A stretch of DNA of 64,000 nucleotides from Abyssalbus ytuae (lineage in GTDB: Bacteria; Bacteroidota; Bacteroidia; Flavobacteriales; Flavobacteriaceae). The position numbers and the translations under genes were made by a program. Shown here piece by piece: positions 48,196 to 57,221 of the stretch (positions are counted from its first letter, which is position 1; each line of letters begins with the position of its first letter). Below the pieces are notes generated by a model. It saw only the letters and a program-made list of their open reading frames with translations. It did not search any database and was not told the DNA's origin. The stretch spans positions 62,001 to 126,000 of the forward strand of contig NZ_CP094358.1 of the NCBI RefSeq assembly GCF_022807975.1. The letters are read 5' to 3'.

Positions 48196-51066
48196 TCAAT
48201 CGATAAAATCAAACAACAATTTCATTTGTATACCTTCGTCTCCGCTTTTTATTCTAATATTTGAAGGTTGACTTTCAGGCCCCTGCTGCGACAATGGTTT
48301 AAAAGATCGCATTGCCGGTATCTCATATAAAAATGAAATATCCCCTTCAGGAAAATCGGGTTGCGGATGACTTCCCGGAAATGAATGTTTTGGTAGTTCC
48401 GGTGTGAATAACCTAAGAAAAACCTTATCATTGGCCGTATAAACTTTAAAGCCTGTATTGTTCTTCGTAAGTATATCTGCCACAACCATATTTGCGTGAT
48501 ATCCCTTAAATTCCGGATACACCAGGTTATCAAAACTTTCTCCTGTAATTGTATTATTATATGCTTTTTTCCACAACCCAAACTCAGCTCCCTGCATCCT
48601 GTTTTTCCATACACGGTAAGGTCCGTCTCCAAGCCATTTTATACCAGATACATCTTTTTCCGGATAACCAAACGTAATGCCGAAAATGCTTATTTTATCT
48701 TCAAAAAATGCCCCATCAAAACCACTACTCCTACCGGCATTTTTTAAAGCAACCATCTCCATTTCTAATTTTCCATCAGGAAATATTGTCCATGTAATAT
48801 GATCTATACCTCCTGTATAATCTATCCTGCAAACAGCTTTTCCTTCATTGTTGGCAGTACTTATATTTTTTACTGTAGCTTTCATCCCTACAGGAACAGG
48901 GCCATCTTTTAAAGGAACCTGGTTTCCTGCTTTTAAAATACTTTTTATATACCCGGTAGATTCATCTATAATACATTTTATGATTCCTCCCGAAAGAATA
49001 ATTTCTCCTCTTGATCTTTTTACATTTGTCCGGGATTTTTTATCCTTCTCAGCATTATTACTAAACTTCTCAAAATAGTATTCTGCACTATGTATAGGCC
49101 AAACCCACGTGTATATTTCACGCTCATACGGATCAAAAGCTTCTATCTTTAACCAATCACCTTCAAAAAAGTTATCGGGTAACTCAAGTAATATCTTTTT
49201 TGCTTCTTTTGGTTCTATAGAGGGAATTTCTATTTTATTTTTATGTATTACCTGAACCGGATCGGATACTCCAAATACGTCTGCAGGCAACTTAATTACC
49301 TCATATGACATGGAACAGTCCTTTAAATTGGTATAAATATAATCATTAGACACTATAAAAGATCCGTCAAACTTAGAGGTTATTTTGGTTGGTCTAAATT
49401 TGATAGGAGCCCAGATTTCTTTAACAGCAAAGAAGCTTCCTTCCTCCTCACGATAAGGGCCCAGAATTCCATCAGCAGCCAAAGATCCTTTCGAATCAAA
49501 TTTCTCATCTCCTCCCCAATCAGCTCTTTTAACAGCCTCGTCACAAAATGCCCACATAAATCCACCGGCAAAAAGAGGACTCTTATTAAATCGATCCCAA
49601 AAATCTTCCAATCCTGCTCCATGACCATTATCATAAGTGCCATGCATGAATTCAGTAGGAAAAAATACATTTTCTCCATTCCCAAAACGATGAATACCGG
49701 TTAGATAAGTAGGATAGTGATGAGTGTCCCATCCGCCATAATCAGACCAGGGATGAATTACTATTCTTTTTTGAGGATCATATTGAGTAAATAGTGAATC
49801 CAACTTATTATTCCATCCCCCTTCATTGCCATTATCCCAAATAATTACAGAGGGATGGTTTACATCTCTCACCACCATTTCTTTCACAAGTTTTTTACCT
49901 GTTTCTGTATCATAAGAATTTTGCCAGCCTGCCAATTCATCCAGTACAAAAAGCCCCAACGAATCACATGCTTCTAAAAAATGTTCATCTGGCGGATAAT
50001 GGGACCGTACTGCATTCATGTTCATATTCTTTATCAAATTAACATCCATAATACTAATTTGTTTACTGGTGCTCCTACCCGATTCCGGCCAGATGGTATG
50101 CCGGTTAATACCTTTCATAATAATTTTCTTTCCATTTACATAAATTCCCTCTTTTGGAAGAAACTCCAGGGTTCGAAATCCAATTCTCTCCCTGAATTCA
50201 TGAATTATTTCACCTTTAATTTTCAGTTGTATTATCAAAAAATATAAATTGGGAGTTTCCGGAGTCCAGGGATCAATTCCGTTCCATTTGGCAGTAACAG
50301 ATTTTACAGAAGCTCCCTTTTTTAATTCAAAAAAATGAGACTTAAACACTTTCTCCCCATTTAAAGTCTGTAAAAACATTTCGAGGGAGGCCTTTTCAGT
50401 GATTTGCTCAAACTTTATATCTGCTTTTAAAGTTCCGTCCATTTTAGGATCAACAGCTACCTGTGAGATATGAGATTTTGGAGTTAACTCCAACCAGACA
50501 GGACGGTAAATTCCTCCAAAAAGCCACCAGTCTGCTTTTCTCTCGGCTGCATTTACCGACTCATTAGAAGAATGTTTCCAAACATGTACTTCCAGCGTAT
50601 TTTCTTCCCCAAATCTTACTTTGTCTGTGATATCATATCTGAATTCATAAAATCCTCCCTGATGTATAGAACCTGCTAATTTTCCGTTTATTTTTACTTC
50701 TGTATCGGTCATGGCTCCCCCAAATACAATCTCTACATTTCTATCTTGATCCGATTTCGGGAGTTTAAACTTATATCTGTAGAAACCTTCTTCCTTACTG
50801 GGTTCTTCCTGGTTTAATTCTTTATACCATCTCCCATATGTATATTCCCCGAATCCTTCAAGTTCCCAATTTGAAGGAACATTAATGGTAGACCATTTAT
50901 TACTGTTATTTCCTCCGGTACACATAAACTCCCATTTTACCGGATGCTCAAAATCTAATCCGGAAAGAAGTATCTTTTCGGTTTGTTGTGCATAAACAGA
51001 TGAAAAAATACTCCATATAAACAATAAAGTATTGATTCTTTTTTTATTAAGTTTTTCGAATTTCAT
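48196..51066 (-). CDS. GH2 family glycoside hydrolase, large LacZ-like
   Basis: Secreted GH2 of 956 residues with a signal peptide ending near VYAQ (residue 27). It has a jellyroll (about 60-195), an Ig-like domain and a barrel (about 300-580). The acid/base is E415 in IIWDNGNEGGWN and the nucleophile is E472 in VFFPTEFMHG. A long C-terminal region (about 670-950) resembles the beta-sandwich of LacZ-type enzymes. It lies 19 bp downstream of the CE12-like esterase gene on the same strand, so the two are probably co-transcribed, and is convergent with GH115. Likely beta-galactosidase or beta-glucuronidase; the exact sugar is open. Confidence 0.88.
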   Translation of the reverse strand: MKFEKLNKKRINTLLFIWSIFSSVYAQQTEKILLSGLDFEHPVKWEFMCTGGNNSNKWSTINVPSNWELEGFGEYTYGRWYKELNQEEPSKEEGFYRYKFKLPKSDQDRNVEIVFGGAMTDTEVKINGKLAGSIHQGGFYEFRYDITDKVRFGEENTLEVHVWKHSSNESVNAAERKADWWLFGGIYRPVWLELTPKSHISQVAVDPKMDGTLKADIKFEQITEKASLEMFLQTLNGEKVFKSHFFELKKGASVKSVTAKWNGIDPWTPETPNLYFLIIQLKIKGEIIHEFRERIGFRTLEFLPKEGIYVNGKKIIMKGINRHTIWPESGRSTSKQISIMDVNLIKNMNMNAVRSHYPPDEHFLEACDSLGLFVLDELAGWQNSYDTETGKKLVKEMVVRDVNHPSVIIWDNGNEGGWNNKLDSLFTQYDPQKRIVIHPWSDYGGWDTHHYPTYLTGIHRFGNGENVFFPTEFMHGTYDNGHGAGLEDFWDRFNKSPLFAGGFMWAFCDEAVKRADWGGDEKFDSKGSLAADGILGPYREEEGSFFAVKEIWAPIKFRPTKITSKFDGSFIVSNDYIYTNLKDCSMSYEVIKLPADVFGVSDPVQVIHKNKIEIPSIEPKEAKKILLELPDNFFEGDWLKIEAFDPYEREIYTWVWPIHSAEYYFEKFSNNAEKDKKSRTNVKRSRGEIILSGGIIKCIIDESTGYIKSILKAGNQVPLKDGPVPVGMKATVKNISTANNEGKAVCRIDYTGGIDHITWTIFPDGKLEMEMVALKNAGRSSGFDGAFFEDKISIFGITFGYPEKDVSGIKWLGDGPYRVWKNRMQGAEFGLWKKAYNNTITGESFDNLVYPEFKGYHANMVVADILTKNNTGFKVYTANDKVFLRLFTPELPKHSFPGSHPQPDFPEGDISFLYEIPAMRSFKPLSQQGPESQPSNIRIKSGDEGIQMKLLFDFID

Positions 51067-51085
51067 TAATCAAATTTTTGTTTTT

Positions 51086-52459
51086 TTAATCCCCCTCCGG
51101 TTGACTATTTTCAAACCGATAATAACTTATTGGTACTGTCCAATTTGTATTGCTATTAGGAAAATTTGGGTCATATGAAGGGATATCCGTTTTTACATAT
51201 TTTTCTATATCCAAATGATAATTCTGTATACCTTTAATTACACATAAAGCAATTTCATTGGCTCCAAAATAATTAAAGTGTGTGTTATCTTCTAATTTTT
51301 TATCCTGCCCCGGAAATGTGTTTGCAGGATATTGCACAAAAGCTTTTTTTGAAGTTTCATCCCCCCAACTTTCATATAAAGTTGTGGTTATTTTGGTAAG
51401 GTCTATTAATGGAACATCTAATTTTTTTGCTACCGTCCGCATGGCATCAGGATAATCTCCATGTGTTGGTTTTAATTTTCCGTTTGAATCAAAAAAGCGT
51501 CGTTGTATAGGAGTTACCAAAACAGGAATTCCTCCTTTTTTTCTTGTTTTTGTAATAAATTCAATAAGTAAATTGGTATAGGATTGCCAAGGCCCGATAC
51601 CTTGTCCTTTACGTTTTTCATCATTATGACCAAATTCAATAAATAAATAATCATTTGGTTTCATAAGCGAAATAATTTTTTCTAAACGTTTTTGAGCTTT
51701 AAAAGAACTTAAAGAGGCTCCTGATTCTGCATAATTGGCAATAGCTACCGATGTATTAAAATACTGTGTGATGAGTTGTCCCCACGCAGCCCATGGTTCC
51801 AGATCCTGATCAGTAACAGTTGAATCGCCTGCTAAAAATATAGTAGTGATATCAGGCCTTGGAATTATTTTAATTTTTTGTATTGCAGCGGTTCCTGAAA
51901 ATTCAAATGTTAATTTATCATCCCAGTTTAAATAATTCTTTTCCCTGTCGTTTATCTTTATTTGATTTTCCTTATTTATATGCGGTGTTCTGACATTTAC
52001 TGTAATTACCTTTTTTATAGTTTTATTTTTTGTAACCTCAACCTCCCGTAGCATTAATCTTCTGGACTCTGCTTTTACTGTAGTATTTGAAATGTGGTCT
52101 TCACTTCCTAAAACAAGTTCAATCTCATAATTTCCTTCCAGAATTTTCACTGAAAAATATACAGGAGCATTAGCTGTAAATGATTGGTGGTTAAATGTAA
52201 CGTTCCTGGATGTATTAAAATCAAATCCATATCCTGTTATAGAGTCATATATTATGGCAGAGGTTATATTTATACCTTTGGAGGATTTTATTTCATTTCC
52301 AAAATAAAATATCCTGGGTTGGTAAGGATAAAATGAAACATTTTGATGTAGGCTTATTTCTGTATTTACTACTGCTCTATTCTGTGCATTTACTTTAATA
52401 TTAAAAAGAAGGAAAAATGATAATATTAAAAAAGTTACCTTTTTTTTAAGAACAATCAT
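51086..52459 (-). CDS. SGNH esterase, rhamnogalacturonan acetylesterase-like (CE12)
   Basis: Exported esterase of 457 residues. After a signal peptide (to about VNAQ) is a beta-sandwich-like region (about 30-200), then the SGNH hydrolase. Block I is LAGDSTVTDQ with serine S213 of this numbering, block III is FIEFGHNDEKR, and block V is EDNTHFNYFGANEIA. This matches CE12 rhamnogalacturonan acetylesterases. I chose ATG at 52459. A longer reading would need a TTG at 52489 that lies at or before the predicted transcript start, and the ATG gives a better signal peptide. The role is probably deacetylation of glycan chains before cleavage by GH106 and related enzymes. Confidence 0.88.
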   Translation of the reverse strand: MIVLKKKVTFLILSFFLLFNIKVNAQNRAVVNTEISLHQNVSFYPYQPRIFYFGNEIKSSKGINITSAIIYDSITGYGFDFNTSRNVTFNHQSFTANAPVYFSVKILEGNYEIELVLGSEDHISNTTVKAESRRLMLREVEVTKNKTIKKVITVNVRTPHINKENQIKINDREKNYLNWDDKLTFEFSGTAAIQKIKIIPRPDITTIFLAGDSTVTDQDLEPWAAWGQLITQYFNTSVAIANYAESGASLSSFKAQKRLEKIISLMKPNDYLFIEFGHNDEKRKGQGIGPWQSYTNLLIEFITKTRKKGGIPVLVTPIQRRFFDSNGKLKPTHGDYPDAMRTVAKKLDVPLIDLTKITTTLYESWGDETSKKAFVQYPANTFPGQDKKLEDNTHFNYFGANEIALCVIKGIQNYHLDIEKYVKTDIPSYDPNFPNSNTNWTVPISYYRFENSQPEGD

Positions 52460-52491
52460 GGCGGAAATTATATGACCTGTATTTTTCAATA

Positions 52492-52537
52492 TAAAAATAA
52501 AATACAGATTTAAATTGACTGTCCTGTACTATGATGC
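52492..52537 (-). promoter_or_regulatory. CE12-GH2 promoter with ACAGGACAG element
   Basis: On the minus strand ACAGGACAGT (52518-52527) precedes TATTTTTA (52492-52499) with the same 28-bp distance as the other three promoters. The second half-site ten bases upstream is degenerate (GCATC instead of ACAGN). The -7 box sits 33 bp before the ATG at 52459. Confidence 0.65.
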
Positions 52538-52557
52538 AAGTTATAAAATCTTGTTTG

Positions 52558-53592
52558 TTATACGGAATTTCTTTCTATATAATTGAATGGATTTTTGATC
52601 TTTTCGGTTGTATTATTAATAACCATTTGAGCAGCAGTTTCACCCATAGCTTTAAAATCAGTACTGATAACTGTTATTCCCAACAATTCCTTTAAGGGTG
52701 TGTCATTATAAGATATAATACCAATATCCTGACCTAATTTTAGTTCTTTCTTTCTTACCTGCCTAACTAAATTTACCAAATCCATTTCTTTTATAATCAC
52801 ATACAAATCTTTACTTTGAAGTTCCATATCCTCATAAATCTCACTCAGAATTTCAAAATCAAAATCGAACTCTACACAAAATTTCCTAAAACCGTGTAAT
52901 ATACGTTTTGGATAAGGATGTACTGTTTTATCAGGATAAATAATAATTAGTTTATCATATTTTTGGAGTTTATCGACCCCTTCTTTCAAAGCTTCATAAA
53001 TATCTTCTTCAAAACTCTGGTAAACCGTACCATAATCCTTATTTAAGGAAAGTTTATTATTATCCATAATAATAAGTTTTCCATCCGGAATTTTATTTAT
53101 TGCTGCCAGGGAACTTTCAGTAACACTTATATGATTCATGTTTTCATCCTTAAAATGAGGCATAATCACATAATAATCATAAGCATCGAGGTTTTTCTCT
53201 ATAATCCTTGTAAACAAAGTATCCTCGCAATGGTAAATAAACAATGAAACAAAACCGTCAGCACCAATGGTATTTACAAAAGAATTGTATATCATCATTT
53301 TGTATGAACTAGGCTTATTAATAAGAAAAAAAACATTTATTTTTGAAATAAGATCAGTCTTTGCTATATAAAATCCTTTTCCTTTTACCGAAACTATTAT
53401 TTTTTGATCTTTTAATATTTTATAAGCCTTCTCAACCGTATCTCTTGATAAATACCAAGTTTCACTCAATTCATTGATTGAAGGTATTTTTTGCCTGACT
53501 TTTAGCTTCCCTTTTGCAATATCTTCAATTATGATATCTACAATTTGTTTATACTTAGGTACCCTGGATGATTCGTTTATTCTAATATCCAT
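52558..53592 (-). CDS. GntR-type regulator with periplasmic-binding-protein-like sensor
   Basis: Transcription factor of 344 residues. The winged-helix DNA-binding domain (about 1-75) has SRVPKYKQIVDIIIEDIAKG, KIPSINELSETWYLSRDTVEKAYKILKDQ and VKGKGFYIAK. A LacI-like type I periplasmic-binding fold follows (about 85-344), with YVIMPHFKDE, DKLIIIYPD and IGIISYNDTPLKELLGITVISTD. It is divergent from the rhamnose operon and therefore a good candidate for its local regulator. The ligand could be rhamnose or a rhamnulose derivative. Such GntR/PBP hybrids occur beside sugar operons in Bacteroidota. Whether it or another regulator binds the ACAGGATAC element cannot be decided from sequence. Confidence 0.85.
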   Translation of the reverse strand: MDIRINESSRVPKYKQIVDIIIEDIAKGKLKVRQKIPSINELSETWYLSRDTVEKAYKILKDQKIIVSVKGKGFYIAKTDLISKINVFFLINKPSSYKMMIYNSFVNTIGADGFVSLFIYHCEDTLFTRIIEKNLDAYDYYVIMPHFKDENMNHISVTESSLAAINKIPDGKLIIMDNNKLSLNKDYGTVYQSFEEDIYEALKEGVDKLQKYDKLIIIYPDKTVHPYPKRILHGFRKFCVEFDFDFEILSEIYEDMELQSKDLYVIIKEMDLVNLVRQVRKKELKLGQDIGIISYNDTPLKELLGITVISTDFKAMGETAAQMVINNTTEKIKNPFNYIERNSV

Positions 53593-53707
53593 GCCAATTA
53601 TTTCATTTTTTATAATTATTTATTTTTTCGTATTAAATTTTACGATAAATTTAATAAAATAGACTGTATATGTGTTTTTTAAACAAAATTTACCAAAAGC
53701 GTATATA

Positions 53708-53753
53708 ACAGTACACTACAGGATACTCTCCATTAATTGAAAAATTAAATTTG
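53708..53753 (+). promoter_or_regulatory. Rhamnose operon promoter with ACAGGATAC element
   Basis: ACAGT at 53708, ACAGGATACT at 53718-53727, and -7 box TAAATTTG at 53746-53753. Half-site period 10 bp; element to box 28 bp. The ATG at 53794 lies 41 bp after the box. An inverted pair, ACTGTATAT (53663-53671) and ATATAACAGT (53703-53712), overlaps the region and could be a site for the adjacent GntR-type regulator. Confidence 0.7.
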
Positions 53754-53793
53754 ATATTTATGTTTTATTACAAGAATTTCATTCATAAAATAA

Positions 53794-55890
53794 ATGAAAA
53801 CTACTTTTCAACATGTAAATTACTATTGGGATAAAAAAAAGGAAAAAGATCTTAAAAATGATCAGATAGAATTATTTCTCTACCGTTCCAATATTTTAGG
53901 TAAAGATTTGCGAATTACTAATTATGGTGGTGGAAATACCAGTTGCAAAACAATTGAAAAAGACCCGTTAACTAATGAAGAAGTTGAAGTGATGTGGGTT
54001 AAAGGTTCGGGAGGTGACATAGGAACTCTTACCAGGCAGGGTATTGCCGGCCTTTATACTAAAAGACTCAGGGATTTAAAAAAAGTATACAAAGGTCTCC
54101 ATGACGAAGACCGAATGGTAAGCCTTTTTAATCATTGTATTTATGACCTGAATAGTAAAGCTCCTTCTATTGACACTCCTCTGCACGGGCTTTTACCTTT
54201 TAAGCATATTGATCACTTACATCCTGATGCATTAATTGCCATTGCGGCCGCAAAAGACGGAGAAAAAATAGTCAAGGAAATTTGGGGAGATACTATGGGG
54301 TGGGTTCCCTGGCAAAGGCCTGGTTTTGATTTGGCCTTACAACTGGAAAAATGCCTCAATGATAATCCGGGAATCAGGGGTATAGTCCTTGGCAGTCATG
54401 GATTATTTACCTGGGGGGATACTTCTTATGAATGTTATATAAATAGTTTGGAGGTCATTGAAACGGCTTCTGAATACATTCATCAAAAAATAAAGAAAAA
54501 CAATACTGTTTTCGGTGGAGAAAAAATACAGAGTTTATCAAAAAAAGAAAGATTAGAAAAAGCGGCTTTATTGGCTCCTGTTTTAAGAGGATTATGTTCT
54601 TCTGAAAACCAAATGATTGGTCACTTTACAGATAACGATGCAGTCATGGAGTTTATAAACAGTAATGATTTATTGCGATTAGCTCCAATGGGAACTTCCT
54701 GCCCGGATCATTTTTTAAGAACAAAAATCCAACCCCTGGTTTTAGATTTGGAAACCAATGAAGATATTAGCAATACTGGTGATATAGTTAAAAAATTAAC
54801 CCCGTCATTTGAAAAGTACAGGCAAGAATATAAGGAGTATTATGAACAATGTAAGCATAAAAATAGTCCCGCTATGCGAGACCCTAATCCGGTAATTATT
54901 ATTTATCCGGGAATCGGGATGTTTTCTTTTGCAAAAAATAAACAAACAGCACGTGTTGCCAGTGAATTTTATATTAATGCTATTAATGTTATGAAAGGTG
55001 CTGAAGCTATTTCCGAATATACATCCTTACCCAGACAAGAAGCCTTTGATATAGAATATTGGCTTTTAGAAGAAGCTAAATTACAACGCATGCCAAAGGA
55101 AAAACCTTTATCCAGAAAAATTGCTTTGGTAACAGGTGCCGGAGGAGGCATAGGAAAAGCAATAGCCGATAAACTGGTGAAAGAAGGAGCTAATGTGATA
55201 TTTGCTGATATCGTAGAAAACCGTCTTAGAGAAGCTACTAAATCTTATAATAAAGATATTGGCTCATATATCCTTTGTGATGTAACTAAAGAAGAAGATA
55301 TTAAAAATGCCCTAAATAAAACATGCTTGGACTACGGGGGAATAGATATTGTAATTCACAGTGCAGGATTGGCAATCTCAAACCCCATTGAGCAAACTTC
55401 CCGGGAAGATTGGGACACTCTTCAAAATGTGTTGGTAAAAGGTCAGTTTGAGTTAATAAAACAAGCTGTTTCAGTAATGAGAAAACAACAATTAGGTGGG
55501 AATATTGTAAGTATTGCCAGTAAAAATGGCCTGGTTTCCGGGCCCAATAATGTGGGGTACGGTACCGCCAAAGCTGCTCAGCAGCACATGGTTCGACTGT
55601 TGGCTGCAGAATTAGCTAAAGATAAAATCAGGGTCAATACAGTAAATCCGGACGGAGTTATTATCGGAAGTAAAATATGGGAAGGTGATTGGGCAGAAGG
55701 CAGGGCTAAAACCTATGGTATTGATGTAAAAGATTTACCTGCCCATTATGCCAAGAGAAACTTGTTGAACGAAATCATCTATCCGGAAGATATAGCCAAT
55801 GGAGTTTTTGCATTAGTTGCCATTCTGCATAAATCAACAGGAAATAGTATTAATGTAGATGGTGGCATGGCTAGTGCCTTTGTAAGATAA
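53794..55890 (+). CDS. Bifunctional rhamnulose-1-phosphate aldolase/short-chain dehydrogenase
   Basis: Fused enzyme of 698 residues. The N-terminal class II aldolase half (about 1-430) should cleave rhamnulose 1-phosphate to DHAP and L-lactaldehyde. It carries a histidine-rich metal site around HIDHLHPDALIAIAAAKDGEKI and a second block GSHGLFTWGDTSYEC. The C-terminal short-chain dehydrogenase (about 440-698) has the cofactor motif TGAGGGIG and a catalytic Y589xxxK593 (YGTAKAA). It would oxidise L-lactaldehyde to L-lactate with NAD+. The same fusion is known in Bacteroidota and some Bacilli rhamnose clusters. First gene of a seven-gene rhamnose operon. Confidence 0.93.
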   Translation: MKTTFQHVNYYWDKKKEKDLKNDQIELFLYRSNILGKDLRITNYGGGNTSCKTIEKDPLTNEEVEVMWVKGSGGDIGTLTRQGIAGLYTKRLRDLKKVYKGLHDEDRMVSLFNHCIYDLNSKAPSIDTPLHGLLPFKHIDHLHPDALIAIAAAKDGEKIVKEIWGDTMGWVPWQRPGFDLALQLEKCLNDNPGIRGIVLGSHGLFTWGDTSYECYINSLEVIETASEYIHQKIKKNNTVFGGEKIQSLSKKERLEKAALLAPVLRGLCSSENQMIGHFTDNDAVMEFINSNDLLRLAPMGTSCPDHFLRTKIQPLVLDLETNEDISNTGDIVKKLTPSFEKYRQEYKEYYEQCKHKNSPAMRDPNPVIIIYPGIGMFSFAKNKQTARVASEFYINAINVMKGAEAISEYTSLPRQEAFDIEYWLLEEAKLQRMPKEKPLSRKIALVTGAGGGIGKAIADKLVKEGANVIFADIVENRLREATKSYNKDIGSYILCDVTKEEDIKNALNKTCLDYGGIDIVIHSAGLAISNPIEQTSREDWDTLQNVLVKGQFELIKQAVSVMRKQQLGGNIVSIASKNGLVSGPNNVGYGTAKAAQQHMVRLLAAELAKDKIRVNTVNPDGVIIGSKIWEGDWAEGRAKTYGIDVKDLPAHYAKRNLLNEIIYPEDIANGVFALVAILHKSTGNSINVDGGMASAFVR

Positions 55891-55924
55891 AGCCCTATTA
55901 TAAATTATCTGTCAAATATTTAAC

Positions 55925-57205
55925 ATGAAATTATCCGTTAATCAGATTCAGGAATACAATAATGAAAATATACAGACTCATCAAAAAGAGTTTGATTTTC
56001 TAGCTGAAAAATTAATAAAAAAAGGAATAGACGTAGCTGGTATAATAGAGAAACTTGAAAACTTCAATGTTGCTATTCCAAGCTGGGCCCTCGGAGCCGG
56101 CGGCACCCGTTTCGGAAGATTTTCTTATGGTGGTGAACCAGCAACTTTAGAAGATAAAATTGATGACATAGGAATCTTAAATATACTAACTAAATCGGCA
56201 GGCGCTATTTCTTTACATATTCCGTGGGATATTCCAAACGATTACAATGCTATAAAAGAAAAAGCCTCAGATCATAATATTATTTTTGATTCGGTAAATT
56301 CCAATACTTTTCAGGATCAGCTTCACTCAAAACATTCATATAAATTCGGCTCACTGTGTAATATTCATAAAGAAATAAGAGAACAAGCTATACAACACAA
56401 TTTTGAGGTTATAAACATTGGAGAAAAACTAGGATCTAAAAGTCTCACTGTCTGGCTTTCAGATGGGTCTAATTTTCCGGGCCAAAATAATTTCCAAACT
56501 GTTTTGAACAATACAGCAGAAAGCCTTAAAAAAATTTACCGGCATATGCCAAACAGCTGGAAACTTTATATCGAATACAAACCTTACGAACCTAACTTTT
56601 ACAGTACCGTCATTCAGGATTGGGGAACTTCTTTCATGTTGGCTCAAGAGTGTGGAGAGAGAGCTTACACCCTGGTAGACCTGGGACATCATTTACCCAA
56701 TACCAATATTGAGCAAATAGTAGCTACCTTAATGAACAAGGGTAAATTAGGCGGGTTTCATTTTAACGACAGCAAATATGGAGATGATGACTTAACTGTA
56801 GGTTCAGTAAAACCATATGCACTATTTCTCATATTTAACGAATTGGTTTATGGTATGAATACCAATAAAAATAATCCGGTGCCAGCCTGGATGATTGATG
56901 CCAGTCATAATATTAAAGATCCGCTTGAAGATCTTTTGCAATCCCTGGAGGCTATATTAATTGCTTATGCCCAGGCTCTGCTTATTGATCAAAAGCAATT
57001 AGAGAAAAATCAATATAAGAACGATGTAGCTATTTGTCAGGAAATTCTACAAGATGCATTCCGTACTGATGTTCGCCCCTTAATAAGACAAGCCAGATTA
57101 AATACCAATGGAGCTTTGAATCCTCTGGAAGCTTTCAAAATCTTTAAAATCCGGGATTATCTTATTAAAGAAAGAGGATTAAAATCCAAGGCTTCCGGAT
57201 TGTAA
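55925..57205 (+). CDS. L-rhamnose isomerase (TIM-barrel sugar isomerase)
   Basis: Sugar isomerase of 426 residues, similar to the Pseudomonas stutzeri-type L-rhamnose isomerase rather than E. coli RhaA. Conserved stretches are WALGAGGTRFGRF near the N-terminus and the metal-binding LYIEYKPYEPNFY (glutamate at about residue 217). They are followed by YTLVDLGHHLPNTNIEQIV and GFHFNDSKYGDDDLTVGS. It converts L-rhamnose to L-rhamnulose using divalent cations in the cytoplasm. It is 34 bp downstream of the aldolase/dehydrogenase gene and 16 bp before the kinase. Confidence 0.9.
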   Translation: MKLSVNQIQEYNNENIQTHQKEFDFLAEKLIKKGIDVAGIIEKLENFNVAIPSWALGAGGTRFGRFSYGGEPATLEDKIDDIGILNILTKSAGAISLHIPWDIPNDYNAIKEKASDHNIIFDSVNSNTFQDQLHSKHSYKFGSLCNIHKEIREQAIQHNFEVINIGEKLGSKSLTVWLSDGSNFPGQNNFQTVLNNTAESLKKIYRHMPNSWKLYIEYKPYEPNFYSTVIQDWGTSFMLAQECGERAYTLVDLGHHLPNTNIEQIVATLMNKGKLGGFHFNDSKYGDDDLTVGSVKPYALFLIFNELVYGMNTNKNNPVPAWMIDASHNIKDPLEDLLQSLEAILIAYAQALLIDQKQLEKNQYKNDVAICQEILQDAFRTDVRPLIRQARLNTNGALNPLEAFKIFKIRDYLIKERGLKSKASGL

Positions 57206-57221
57206 AACATACTTTAAAACA

